From CALODL01 sp942492115 (GTDB taxonomy: Bacteria; Planctomycetota; Phycisphaerae; UBA1845; CAIVHJ01), in the NCBI GenBank assembly GCA_942492115.1, contig CALODL010000011.1:124001-188000 (forward strand): 64,000 bases of DNA, written 5' to 3'. The notes beneath the pieces were generated by a model. The model was not told the DNA's origin and searched no databases. It worked only from the letters and a program-made list of their open reading frames with translations. Shown here in pieces: positions 45,050-53,395 of the stretch; position 1 is the stretch's first letter, and the number at the start of each line of letters is the position of its first letter. The translations under genes and the position numbers were made by a program.

Positions 45050-46258
45050 TCAGCTGCGCTGATGGTAGGCCTGTAGCCCGGCGTGCAGGACGGTCATGGC
45101 TTCGTTGAGGTCGTTCTCGTTGAGGACGAACGCGAGGCGCACCTTGTTGGCGCCACGCCCATAGCCCATGTAGAAGCCCGCTGCCGGCGCGAGAAACAGC
45201 GTACGACCATCTACGTCGAAGTCTGACAGCAAGAACGATGCGAAGCGTTCGGCATCATCGACCGGCAGCCGGGCAATCGTATAGAACGCCCCGCTCGGCA
45301 GGTGCGTCGCCACGTCCGGGATGTCGACCAGGCGCGTGTACATGGCGTCACGGCGTTGCTGGTAGGTCCGCGCGACGTCAGCGACGTAGTCGACGGGCAG
45401 CTGTTCGAGCATGTGCGCCGATGCATGTTCTTCGAGCGTCGCAGACGACAGTCGGGCCTGGGCGAGATTCAGCGACTTGGCACGCAATTCGGCATTGGGC
45501 GTGATCAGCGCACCGATGCGCGCCCCGCACAGGCTGAAGCGTTTTGACAGGCTGTCGACAACAACAACGCGTTCGCTGGCTCCATCGAGGTGCAGGATTG
45601 ACAAGGGCTCGCGACCGTCGAAGACCAGCTCGCGATACGTCTCATCCACGACCAGGAATATGTCAGCGTCTTTGCAAAGTTCGAGGAGCATTTCGAGCTG
45701 CTTGCGGTCGTAGACGGTTCCGGTGGGGTTATTGGGGCTGCACAGCAGGATCGCGCGTGTCCGCGGGGTGATGCGATCGGTGATCGCCTCGCAGGGGGGG
45801 AGTACGAAGCCCTCGTCGAGACGGCTCAGGATGGGGATGAGATTGATTCCCGCGATGGCAGCAAAGCCGATGTAGTTGGCATAAGTCGGGTCGAAAACAA
45901 TCACTTCGTCTCCCGGATCGCAGCAGGTCATGAAAACGAAGATCAGTGCCTCGCTCGCGCCGACGGTGATGAGGAATTCGTCGGCCGTCGTGTTCAACCC
46001 CAGAGTGTGGTTCATGTAGGCTGACCATGCGTTCCGCAAGCGCGCCGAACCTTCGGACGGACCATAGGCCACGACCTGGTCGCGATAGGATCTCAGGCCC
46101 TCGAAATAGGCCGGCGGGGCCGGTACGTCGGGCTGTCCGATATTGAGGCCGTAGATGTGCTTGCCGGACGCGCGCGCCTGCGTGGCCAGGTGGCTCAGTC
46201 GGCGAATGGGTGACGGTGGCGTACGCAACGCGCGCGTGGATAGTGAGGCCATGCTCAT
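45050..46258 (-). CDS. Class I/II pyridoxal-phosphate aminotransferase
   Basis: A 402-residue fold-type I aminotransferase with GGAGG ahead of ATG 46258. Visible features: GLNIGQPDVPAPPAYFEGL, VGASEALIFVF (cofactor phosphate), SPNNPTGTVYDRKQLE, DIFLVVDETYRELVFDG, the Schiff-base lysine in DSLSKRFSLCGARIG, and the substrate-carboxylate Arg in NKVRLAFVLNENDL. This resembles aspartate/tyrosine-type aminotransferases used with amino donors and 2-oxo acids. The substrate is unknown. It is the first gene of a unit with the ATP-grasp ligase. Confidence 0.9.
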   Translation of the reverse strand: MSMASLSTRALRTPPSPIRRLSHLATQARASGKHIYGLNIGQPDVPAPPAYFEGLRSYRDQVVAYGPSEGSARLRNAWSAYMNHTLGLNTTADEFLITVGASEALIFVFMTCCDPGDEVIVFDPTYANYIGFAAIAGINLIPILSRLDEGFVLPPCEAITDRITPRTRAILLCSPNNPTGTVYDRKQLEMLLELCKDADIFLVVDETYRELVFDGREPLSILHLDGASERVVVVDSLSKRFSLCGARIGALITPNAELRAKSLNLAQARLSSATLEEHASAHMLEQLPVDYVADVARTYQQRRDAMYTRLVDIPDVATHLPSGAFYTIARLPVDDAERFASFLLSDFDVDGRTLFLAPAAGFYMGYGRGANKVRLAFVLNENDLNEAMTVLHAGLQAYHQRS

Positions 46259-46490
46259 GAGTCCTCCATAATGAACCCGGTCTCATCCGTGAACGAGCTG
46301 GGCATCATAACAGGTCGGTGCCTTTAATGAAGTGTCACTTAAGGTTGAGGAGTTGTCGACCAGGTGCGGAATCGTGCACAATCTGCGCGCCCCACAGAGG
46401 AAGGGAATCATGGCATTCATGCTCGAATTGGTGCTAGAATAGGCCTTGGGTTTACCCTCACAGGGCTAGAAGGGCAAAGGAGTTTCTTGG

Positions 46491-48497
46491 ATGAGAACCA
46501 GTTTCGTTCGTTCGAAGGGATGGCTGTGCGCCATCATGGTGGTCGTGTCATTCGTCGCTGCGATTCCTGCCGCGCACGCGGTCAGTGCTGCCAGGCGATG
46601 GAATGAGGAAACGCTCAACGCCATTCGTGGTGACTTTGCGCGGCCGACGGTGCATGCACGCAATCTGTGGCATACATCCATCGCGATGTGGGACGCATGG
46701 GTAGCGTACGACACCGGCGTGGCCCAGCAGTACCTGCACCACGAGAAAGCGACGGCCGTCGATGTTGCTGCGGCCAGGGATGAAGCGATCAGTTATGCAT
46801 GTTACCGCATCATCACGGCTCGGTTCGTGAATTCACCTGGTGTCAAGGAAATTCAGGCATCCATCGAAAATGCAATGACCAGCCAGGGGTACGACTTCAA
46901 TATCGACACCACCGTGGGCGACACCCCGGCGGCACTGGGCAATCGCATTGCGGCGACGGTCCTGGCTTTCGGCGCGAGTGACAACTCGAATGAAGCCAAC
47001 GATTACATCAACCAGTTCTACGAGCCGATCAATGAACCGCTCGTTCCGGCCTTGCCCGGCAATCCCGACATCACCGACCCCAATCGATGGCAGCCGTTGG
47101 CGCTCGATTTCTTCATCGATCAGAATGATCAGGTCGTCCTGGGTGGTTATCCCGAATTCCTCAGTCCGGAATGGGGTCAGGTCAACGCTTTCGCCCTGTC
47201 CCCCGAGGACTTGACGATCTACAACCGCGATGGCTTCGACTACTGGGTGTTCCATGATCCGGGACTCCCACCCCACTGGGGCACGGTCACGCAGGACGAC
47301 TACAAATGGGGCTTCGAGCTGGTTGCAGCCTGGTCGAGTCATCTGGATCCATTGGACGGCGTCATGATCGATATTTCGCCCGGTGCCATCGGCAACGCAC
47401 CACTGCCTGATGTGAATGACTACCAGAGCTTCTACAACTTCACCGACGGTGGCGACTGGGGAACCGGCCACGCGTTGAACCCGGTGACCAACATGCCATA
47501 TGCGCCCAACATGGTCCCACGCGGCGACTATGCCCGTGTGCTGGCCGAATTCTGGGCCGATGGTCCCGATTCCGAGACCCCGCCCGGCCATTGGTTCACC
47601 ATTGCCAACTACGTCTCGGACCATCCGATGACAGTCAAGCAGCTCCAGGGCGAGGGGCCTGTGCTCGATGAGCTCGAGTGGGACGTCAAACTGTACTTCA
47701 CCCTGGGCGGCGCGATGCATGACTGTGCGGTCACGGCCTGGGGCGTGAAGGGCTGGTATGACTATTTACGGCCGATCTCGGCGCTGCGCTATCTGGCCGA
47801 TCTCGGGCAATCGTCTGACTCGAATGCTGATTCTTATGACCCCAATGGCATCTCGTTGTATCCGGGATTGATCGAACTGGTCACCTCAGACACGACCATG
47901 GCAGGGGAGCGTCATGAACATCTCGCCGGAGAGGAAGGCAAGATCGCCGTCAACGCCTGGCGCGGTCCGGACTACATCACCGTACCGGAAACCGACGTAG
48001 CCGGTGCAGGCTGGATCCTGGCCGAGAACTGGTGGCCGTACCAGCGGCCGACGTTCGTGACCCCGCCGTTTGCCGGCTATGTCAGCGGACACAGCACCTA
48101 CAGTCGCGCCGGCGCTGTCGTCCTCGCAGAATTCACCGGATCGCCGTTCTTCCCGGGCGGCATGGGCGAGTTCTTCTGTCCCATGAACGAGTTCCTCGTG
48201 TTCGAAGACGGACCGAGCGTGGACATCACGCTGCAGTGGGCGACCTACAATGATGCATCGGACCAGACCAGCCTGTCGCGGATCTGGGGCGGCATCCATC
48301 CGCCGGCTGATGACATTCCTGGTCGCTATATGGGACAGCAAATCGGTGAGGACGCTGTCGCGTTGTCCCTGGGTTATTTTGGTGATCCGGACGGTGTGCC
48401 GACGATGTCGGAATGGGGATTGATCGCGATGGGCCTGGGGCTGCTCGCCGTGGGTGGTGTGGTCATTCGCCGCCGTCAGTTGGCCACGCTGGTTTGA
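46491..48497 (+). CDS. Vanadium-dependent haloperoxidase-family protein with IPTL-type C-terminal sorting tail
   Basis: A 668-residue secreted protein. AAAGGAG lies 10 bases before ATG 46491, followed by a signal peptide (IMVVVSFVAAIPAAHA). All vanadate-binding residues of haloperoxidases are present: Lys420 and Arg427 (WGVKGWYDYLRPISALRY), Ser532-Gly533-His534 (GYVSGHSTYSRAG), Arg597 and His603 (SLSRIWGGIHPPADDIPGR). The last ~35 residues read VPTMSEWGLIAMGLGLLAVG followed by a basic RRRQ, the IPTL-CTERM pattern of a conserved tripeptide-like box, one transmembrane helix and a basic end. It is expected to halogenate or act as an acid phosphatase on the outside, anchored or sorted by the tail. 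Confidence 0.9.
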   Translation: MRTSFVRSKGWLCAIMVVVSFVAAIPAAHAVSAARRWNEETLNAIRGDFARPTVHARNLWHTSIAMWDAWVAYDTGVAQQYLHHEKATAVDVAAARDEAISYACYRIITARFVNSPGVKEIQASIENAMTSQGYDFNIDTTVGDTPAALGNRIAATVLAFGASDNSNEANDYINQFYEPINEPLVPALPGNPDITDPNRWQPLALDFFIDQNDQVVLGGYPEFLSPEWGQVNAFALSPEDLTIYNRDGFDYWVFHDPGLPPHWGTVTQDDYKWGFELVAAWSSHLDPLDGVMIDISPGAIGNAPLPDVNDYQSFYNFTDGGDWGTGHALNPVTNMPYAPNMVPRGDYARVLAEFWADGPDSETPPGHWFTIANYVSDHPMTVKQLQGEGPVLDELEWDVKLYFTLGGAMHDCAVTAWGVKGWYDYLRPISALRYLADLGQSSDSNADSYDPNGISLYPGLIELVTSDTTMAGERHEHLAGEEGKIAVNAWRGPDYITVPETDVAGAGWILAENWWPYQRPTFVTPPFAGYVSGHSTYSRAGAVVLAEFTGSPFFPGGMGEFFCPMNEFLVFEDGPSVDITLQWATYNDASDQTSLSRIWGGIHPPADDIPGRYMGQQIGEDAVALSLGYFGDPDGVPTMSEWGLIAMGLGLLAVGGVVIRRRQLATLV

Positions 48498-48502
48498 ATC
48501 GA

Positions 48503-49108
48503 TTACGGCGCCTCGATCAGGACGACGCCGGCGGCGCGCATGTCGGCAATGGCCTGCGCGCAGTCTCCGGGGTTGAGCTCGACGCCACGTATTCCGGAGA
48601 GGATAAGGCGCGTACGTAACCCGATTTTGCGGGCATCCAGCGCGGTGAATTTCACACAATAGTCCGTCGCCAAGCCCATGATATCGACTTCGCTGACCGT
48701 TCTCGAACTCAACGTCTCTGCCAGGGCGGTGGCGTGTGCGCCTCCGTTATCGAAGAAACCGCTGTAGCTGTCGAACTCGCGATGCGTGCCTTTTCGCACG
48801 ACGTGGTCGATTCGTGTGCGGTTCAAGGCCTCGCACAACTCCGCGCCCGGCGTAGTCTGAACGCAGTGATCTGGCCACAGGATCTGTCTGAGCCCGTTGA
48901 GTTCGACGATGTCTCCGATGTTGTGGCCGGAGTGCTGGCTGGCGAATGATTGATGGTCCGCAGGATGCCAGTCCTGCGTCGCGATGACCAGGTCATATTG
49001 CGGCATCAGTGCGTTGGCGACGGCGATCACCGCGTCACCATCCGGAACCGCCAGCGCGCCTCCGGAAACGAAGTCGTTTTGAATATCGACGAGCAACAAC
49101 GTTCGCAT
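48503..49108 (-). CDS. pncA: Nicotinamidase (nicotinamide deamidase)
   Basis: A 201-residue cysteine hydrolase of the isochorismatase fold. The triad is Asp8 (LLVDIQNDF), Lys106 (VVRKGTHREFDS) and Cys151 (ATDYCVKFTAL); metal ligands are Asp46, His48 and His52 (TQDWHPADH). It converts nicotinamide to nicotinic acid in the NAD salvage pathway. The motif ILWPDHCVQTTPGAEL is standard for PncA. It follows a 59-residue membrane microprotein by 13 bases and ends 5 bases before the vanadium haloperoxidase stop. Confidence 0.93.
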   Translation of the reverse strand: MRTLLLVDIQNDFVSGGALAVPDGDAVIAVANALMPQYDLVIATQDWHPADHQSFASQHSGHNIGDIVELNGLRQILWPDHCVQTTPGAELCEALNRTRIDHVVRKGTHREFDSYSGFFDNGGAHATALAETLSSRTVSEVDIMGLATDYCVKFTALDARKIGLRTRLILSGIRGVELNPGDCAQAIADMRAAGVVLIEAP

Positions 49109-49121
49109 ACGTGTTTCCGTA

Positions 49122-49301
49122 TCAAAGGCCCGGTTGCGGTAGGCGCTCGCAAGCTGCGACGAGGACGAACGTTGCGAGGGGGCCCAAGAGCACTGAAGCG
49201 AGGAACCATCCGAATCCGCTGCGGTTCTTACTCTGGGCCAGGCCCGCGTTGATCAGGGCCAGTGATCCCCAGCCTACCGCGTATTCAGTCGAATACTCCA
49301 T
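49122..49301 (-). CDS. 59-residue membrane microprotein
   Basis: A 59-residue frame with GGGAG six bases before ATG 49301 (MEYSTEYAVGWGSLALINAG) and stop at 49122. It has two hydrophobic segments, about residues 9-21 and 31-51, separated by QSKNRSG. The block KNRSGFGWFLASVLLGPLAT is a recurring feature of small bacterial membrane proteins of unknown role. It lies 13 bases upstream of pncA on the same strand and probably shares its transcript. Function is unknown. Confidence 0.7.
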   Translation of the reverse strand: MEYSTEYAVGWGSLALINAGLAQSKNRSGFGWFLASVLLGPLATFVLVAACERLPQPGL

Positions 49302-49436
49302 TGTGTACTCCCATCATTGTAAGCGGGCAAGTGCCTCGATCGTGTGACAACGGTCGACCATAACGCAACCGCAGCAGTGGCCCAATTACAAGTCAGTGAC
49401 GAAATTGTAGCGCCGCTTCACATTGCAGTCCTGCCA

Positions 49437-49955
49437 TCAGGCGCGCAGCTGTTTGCGCCACCGCGCCCAGAACGGCAGGATGAACAGATAGACGCCGGTG
49501 ATCCATAACAACAGAAGCCCGCCTGCTGTTGGCAAGAAGATCCAGAGTTTGGCGGCGTCATGAAAGAAACTGCCATCATGGATGTCCTCTATGAAGTCAC
49601 TTCGGCGATAGGCGGTCTGCAACACGGCACCTGTATCGTGGTCGAGTTGGATTTCCCAGCTGCTGTGGGTCCTGATCTTGATAAGCCCACGCTGCGGTCG
49701 AACGTCCAGGCGGTCGATGTCGTCCCAGCTGGACACGTTGGCCTGCGGTACGCTGCGGGCAGACTCGAGGATGCGGTCGAACGATACCGTGGGGATTGTT
49801 GCCTGCCCGCGCTGGCTGGGCGGTTGGATCCAATTGATCTCTTTCTTGAGCTGGAGCAGGAGGCCGCTGCAGATGATGACCAGCGTAGGCACGGCGATGA
49901 CCGCTGCACCCCAGTAGTGCGTTTTCCGCGTCCACTTGTTCCAGTTGAAAGCCAT
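49437..49955 (-). CDS. PepSY-associated membrane protein
   Basis: A 172-residue protein with two transmembrane helices: ~15-35 (YWGAAVIAVPTLVIICSGLL) and ~140-160 (LPTAGGLLLLWITGVYLFIL). The sequence RKTHYWGAAVIAVPTLV...GLLLQLKKEINWIQPP and the C-terminal GGLLLLWITGVYLFILPFWARW match PepSY_TM-type proteins, short forms of which accompany iron/siderophore or redox systems. The periplasmic loop holds a PepSY-like segment (YRRSDFIEDIHDGSFF). It follows the GNAT gene by 13 bases. Its partner and function are unknown. Confidence 0.75.
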   Translation of the reverse strand: MAFNWNKWTRKTHYWGAAVIAVPTLVIICSGLLLQLKKEINWIQPPSQRGQATIPTVSFDRILESARSVPQANVSSWDDIDRLDVRPQRGLIKIRTHSSWEIQLDHDTGAVLQTAYRRSDFIEDIHDGSFFHDAAKLWIFLPTAGGLLLLWITGVYLFILPFWARWRKQLRA

Positions 49956-49968
49956 CGCGCTGTGCGTA

Positions 49969-50520
49969 CTAGAGGTGCAGGCCCATCCTCAAGAGGTCGC
50001 CGTAGGAGCCATCGGCCCGCAGGATATCCCCACGCGCCCGCCCCTCGAGCTCGAATCCGAATGACTTGTACAGGTGGATGCCGCGGTCGTTGTGGTCCAT
50101 GACCTGCAGCCATGCCTTGCGTAGCTTTCTGGCGCGGCAGTGGTCGATCAGGCAACCCAGGATGTGGCCGCCCAACCCTCGGCCCCAATATGCCTGGCGA
50201 ACCGCAAGGGCCAGTTCCGCGTGATGAGCGAAGCGTTTGAGGGGGCTGCCGCTGAGGTGACCGTTGCCCGCAATGCAGTCGTCGATCTCGGCCACGACCA
50301 TATGGTCGGTGGCGGAATCGATCAGCGCGGTCAGAAAGTCGCGCTCCTGCTCGACGGTTACCTGGAATTCGCCCGGGAAGCGATTGAGGAAGTCACTCTC
50401 GGAGTCAATGCCCTGGACGAACTCAACGAGGCCCGCTGCGTCGTCCGCCGAGGCGTTGCGCAGGACGGCAGATGACCCATCCTTGAGTTGGACTGTCCGA
50501 GGCAGATGATCACTGAGCAT
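49969..50520 (-). CDS. GNAT-family N-acetyltransferase
   Basis: A 183-residue acetyltransferase. ATG 50520 (MLSDHLPRTV) is preferred to an upstream GTG at 50538. GNAT features are clear: AELALAVRQAYWGRGLGGHILGCL (acetyl-CoA loop R/Q-x-x-G-x-G/A) and LQVMDHNDRGIHLYKSFGFE, a C-terminal motif B of the RimJ/L-type group. Substrates could be small molecules or protein N-termini. It sits between the monooxygenase-fold gene and the PepSY gene, all on the minus strand. Confidence 0.9.
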   Translation of the reverse strand: MLSDHLPRTVQLKDGSSAVLRNASADDAAGLVEFVQGIDSESDFLNRFPGEFQVTVEQERDFLTALIDSATDHMVVAEIDDCIAGNGHLSGSPLKRFAHHAELALAVRQAYWGRGLGGHILGCLIDHCRARKLRKAWLQVMDHNDRGIHLYKSFGFELEGRARGDILRADGSYGDLLRMGLHL

Positions 50521-50622
50521 AGCGTCGAATGATAGCACAAAAGGGGGAGTGGTACAGACAGGCTCTTACTCGCGCGGCGGCAGCACGTCGCGCAGTGTGG
50601 TCGTCATCGTGCCTGAGCGCGG

Positions 50623-50970
50623 TCAATCTGTACGGCACGCACCGGAGGTCAGGTCCGACGGCAGGACCTGTTCGATGATCTCCGTTTCGATCCACTCATA
50701 GAACTGCTTCGCGCCGGCCAATTGTGCGATGCGATCATGATCGGTGGCCATCCATGTCTCGTACGCTGCGCGTGACGCCCACAACAGTGTCATCTTGACG
50801 ATGTGCGGCCCGGCCTGACCGCAGAACCCACCAATGTATCCAGCGCTGCGGGCCATCTCGATATTCCACACGCGTTGCGCTGCCAAATAATCATCGAGGT
50901 GGCCGGGTTTGATGTGGACCGTGATGAGCTTGGCGATCATCGGCGGCGAACCGCTCGTCGGCGTGCTCAT
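50623..50970 (-). CDS. Antibiotic biosynthesis monooxygenase (ABM)-fold protein
   Basis: A 115-residue single-domain protein of the dimeric alpha-beta barrel type. MIAKLITVHIKPGHLDDYLA and FYEWIETEIIEQVLPSDL match small ABM/DUF4937-like proteins. ATG 50970 overlaps the stop of the decayed gene upstream (ATGA), and ATG 50940 (MIAKL) is the start seen in relatives. No ribosome site is strong for either. Enzymatic activity cannot be inferred. The overlap suggests it belonged to an operon with the now broken gene. Confidence 0.75.
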   Translation of the reverse strand: MSTPTSGSPPMIAKLITVHIKPGHLDDYLAAQRVWNIEMARSAGYIGGFCGQAGPHIVKMTLLWASRAAYETWMATDHDRIAQLAGAKQFYEWIETEIIEQVLPSDLTSGACRTD

Positions 50971-51431
50971 GAGAAGGCCACATCCAGATACGCACCCAGC
51001 AGCTGTGAACTCTCCGGGCTGTCAACGAACCGTTCGACGACACGGGCCTGCTCCTCGGCACTGATGATGGTCCGAACGCACTGTGCCGTGCCACAGTCTC
51101 GTCGACGTGGACCTCGATCCCGTCGGCCTGGCAACGCGCCAGGAATGGTGGGATGAACGTATCGGCGATAGCCTGGTGGATGAGCACCGCTTCGGCCGCA
51201 TTGCACGTTGCCGGTGCCGAAGTCTTGGCCGTTGCACAGATGTCGATGGCCGATGCGATGTCTGCGGCCGCGTCGACATAGATGTTGCACACGCCACGAG
51301 GCCAGGTCGGCAATGGCCCGGGGACGCAAACGACTCTTGCCCGAGATGACGCCACTGCCCACCTTGACGACCACTCTGCGCGCGTCCCGGGGCCAGTGTT
51401 CTCGAATATCATGGTGGGTTGCCGAAGGCAC
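50967..51431 (-). pseudogene. Chimeric remnant: proB N-terminus joined to proA core
   Basis: From GTG 51431, about 43 codons match glutamate 5-kinase (HDIREHWPRDARRVVVKVGS GVIS, then RLRPRAIADLA). Near 51300 this ends, and in the next frame about 70 codons match the gamma-glutamyl phosphate reductase core (RGVCNIYVDAAADIASAIDI, TAKTSAPATCNAAEAVLIHQ, GIEVHVDET), including the catalytic cysteine region. The last 35 codons (ISAEEQARVVERFVDSPESS...) return to the first frame and are unrecognised. The C-terminus of ProB, the N-terminus of ProA and much else are missing, so no enzyme can be made. A deletion between adjacent proB and proA genes would explain it. Confidence 0.65.
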
Positions 51432-51466
51432 GCGCTGCTCCGCACACCAGGGAAGGACGTATGGAC

Positions 51467-52381
51467 CTAGACCTCGACCGGATCGCCCAGAGGCGCCGGC
51501 ATCAGATGCGGTTCGTATGGCTCGACATGGACCAGCACGTCCGCGACCTCGGGATGCCGAGACATGATGGCGTCCTTGACGTCGTGGGCAATCGTATGGC
51601 CGTCCCGAACCGACAACTCAGGATCCACCTCGAGATGAAGATCGGCGTAAAAGAACGGTCCGACCTTGCGAACAAGTACTTTTTCGACCACGAGGGCGCC
51701 CGCAACGCCTCGCGCTTCGTCGGGTATGACATCGATCAGATGTGTCGACGGCGCCGTGTCCATCAACTCATGAACCGCTGAACGGCAGAATCGGATGCCG
51801 TTAACGACGATGACCACGCAGGCGAACAGCGCGGCCCACGCATCTGCAGATGCATATGCCGGTCCGCCGACGACAGCGATGGCAACACCGATGATCGCCG
51901 CGATCGAGGTCAGGGCGTCGGTGCGATGATGCCAGGCATCTGCAATCAGTGCCATGCTGCCAATCCGCCGTCCGACGCGCACGGTGTACCGGTACATGAA
52001 TTCTTTGACGACGATGATGCCAATGAGCACGGCCAGCGTATAGGGGGCCGGTTGCAGGCCGGGAGCGATAATGCGATCGATGGCCTGCACGGCGATCAGG
52101 GCTGCGGCGGCGAGTAGCATACCTGCAACGACCAGGGTTGCCAGTGGTTCGGCTTTGCCGTGGCCATAGGGATGGTTGGTATCGGCGGGGCGGGCAGCAA
52201 TGACCAGGCCGGCGCGAACAATGGCCGATCCAAATGTGTCGCCCAACGACTCGACCGCATCGGCAATCAATGCGTACGAGTGTCCCACGATCCCGCACGC
52301 CAGCTTGAGCACGGCCAACCCGGCGTTGACCACCAGGCTGATCGTCGAAGCGCGCTGTCCATCTAGTAGTGCATCCTGCAT
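51467..52381 (-). CDS. Cation diffusion facilitator (CDF) transporter
   Basis: A 304-residue exporter using ATG 52381 (MQDALLDGQRASTISL), which gives the normal family length; the frame is open to 52543. Six transmembrane helices are visible. The two zinc-binding pairs are SYALIADAVESLGD in helix 2 and DAWHHRTDALTS in helix 5. The C-terminal cytoplasmic domain (KVGPFFYADLHLEVDPELSV, HVEPYE) is the metal-sensing dimer. It exports Zn(II), Fe(II), Co(II) or Mn(II) in exchange for protons. Specificity is unclear, though a neighbouring UreH-like gene hints at nickel or cobalt. Confidence 0.92.
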   Translation of the reverse strand: MQDALLDGQRASTISLVVNAGLAVLKLACGIVGHSYALIADAVESLGDTFGSAIVRAGLVIAARPADTNHPYGHGKAEPLATLVVAGMLLAAAALIAVQAIDRIIAPGLQPAPYTLAVLIGIIVVKEFMYRYTVRVGRRIGSMALIADAWHHRTDALTSIAAIIGVAIAVVGGPAYASADAWAALFACVVIVVNGIRFCRSAVHELMDTAPSTHLIDVIPDEARGVAGALVVEKVLVRKVGPFFYADLHLEVDPELSVRDGHTIAHDVKDAIMSRHPEVADVLVHVEPYEPHLMPAPLGDPVEV

Positions 52382-52509
52382 CCGTTTCGTCTCGCCAAAC
52401 GGTCTATTGTACTGACTCGGCATGTGCGACGGAAGTATGTGCTGACCCTTGTCGCGGGCGTCCCTTCGGCAAGGGCTTGGCGGTGGATGAGTGAGTCGGA
52501 GCGCCCAGC

Positions 52510-53364
52510 TCATGAGGGTCGGCGACGCGCTGTACCGAGCCATGCCGCGTACAGATCAGGGCGGCGATCCGGGATGAACAGTCTCCTTGCATGGCTCCGT
52601 CCAACCGCAGCGAGATCAAGGGTTGCGTGCAGGATGTGATCCGCGATCTGCGGCGCGCGGGCAACGACCGAACCGTCCGGGGCACAAACAAAGGACTCGC
52701 CCGCGAATTCAAGGGCGTCCTCGCGACCCACACGGTTGCACAATGCAGTGTAGTATCCGTTTTGGAACGCGGCGACGCGCATCTCGGCCTCGTACAGCCC
52801 TTCGGGCCACTCTCCGACCGCGCCGGCCTGCGGAACAACGACGAGCTCGGCCCCGCCCAGCGCCATGGCGCGCACGTACTCTGGATAGTGACGATCGTAG
52901 CATATGCACACGCCGAGCCGGCCGATCGCCGTCTCGTAGACCGGGGCGCCCACGTCGCCCGGTTGGTAGTACTCCCGTTCATGGAAGGCCTCGAAATCGG
53001 TAATGTGCACCATCCGGGTCACGCCGAGCAACGTGCCATCGGCATCGATGACCGGCGAGCTGTCGAACAGCCGCGCGCCGTCACGCTCGTACAGATTGAT
53101 GACCACCACGACACCGCGCTCGGCGGCGAATTGCTGGAAAGCCGACGTGATCGGACCGCAGAGCGGTTCGCTGAGCGCTGCCGGATCGGCGGTGGCATGA
53201 TGCTGGGGGTGGAACCATTCGAACGCCAGTTCAGCGAAACAGACGAGCTGGGCACCGTCGTCGGCGGCCTGTCGTGCTGCACGAAGACCTCGACCAAGGT
53301 TTTCCGCTTTATTGCGCGTCGCGTGCTGTTGAACCAGTGCGATGTGGATCGAACGGTCCGTCAT
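52510..53364 (-). CDS. Nitrilase-superfamily protein with Met in place of the catalytic lysine
   Basis: A 284-residue protein with AGGAA before ATG 53364 (MTDRSIHIALVQQHATRN). Overall it matches the N-carbamoylputrescine amidase group (FAELAFEWFHPQH, YYQPGDVGAPVYET, CICYDRHYPEYVRAMALGGA, AAFQNGYYTALCNRVG). Glu45 and Cys155 are present, but the lysine of YRKxHIP is replaced: the block reads TRMVHIT, with Met118 at the lysine position. It may be a variant subfamily with changed chemistry or inactive. It lies between the CDF transporter and the UreH-like gene on the same strand, 31 bases after the latter's stop. Confidence 0.87.
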   Translation of the reverse strand: MTDRSIHIALVQQHATRNKAENLGRGLRAARQAADDGAQLVCFAELAFEWFHPQHHATADPAALSEPLCGPITSAFQQFAAERGVVVVINLYERDGARLFDSSPVIDADGTLLGVTRMVHITDFEAFHEREYYQPGDVGAPVYETAIGRLGVCICYDRHYPEYVRAMALGGAELVVVPQAGAVGEWPEGLYEAEMRVAAFQNGYYTALCNRVGREDALEFAGESFVCAPDGSVVARAPQIADHILHATLDLAAVGRSHARRLFIPDRRPDLYAAWLGTARRRPS

Positions 53365-53395
53365 GGGTGTTCCTGCCAGGGCTGGAGGCTCTTTC

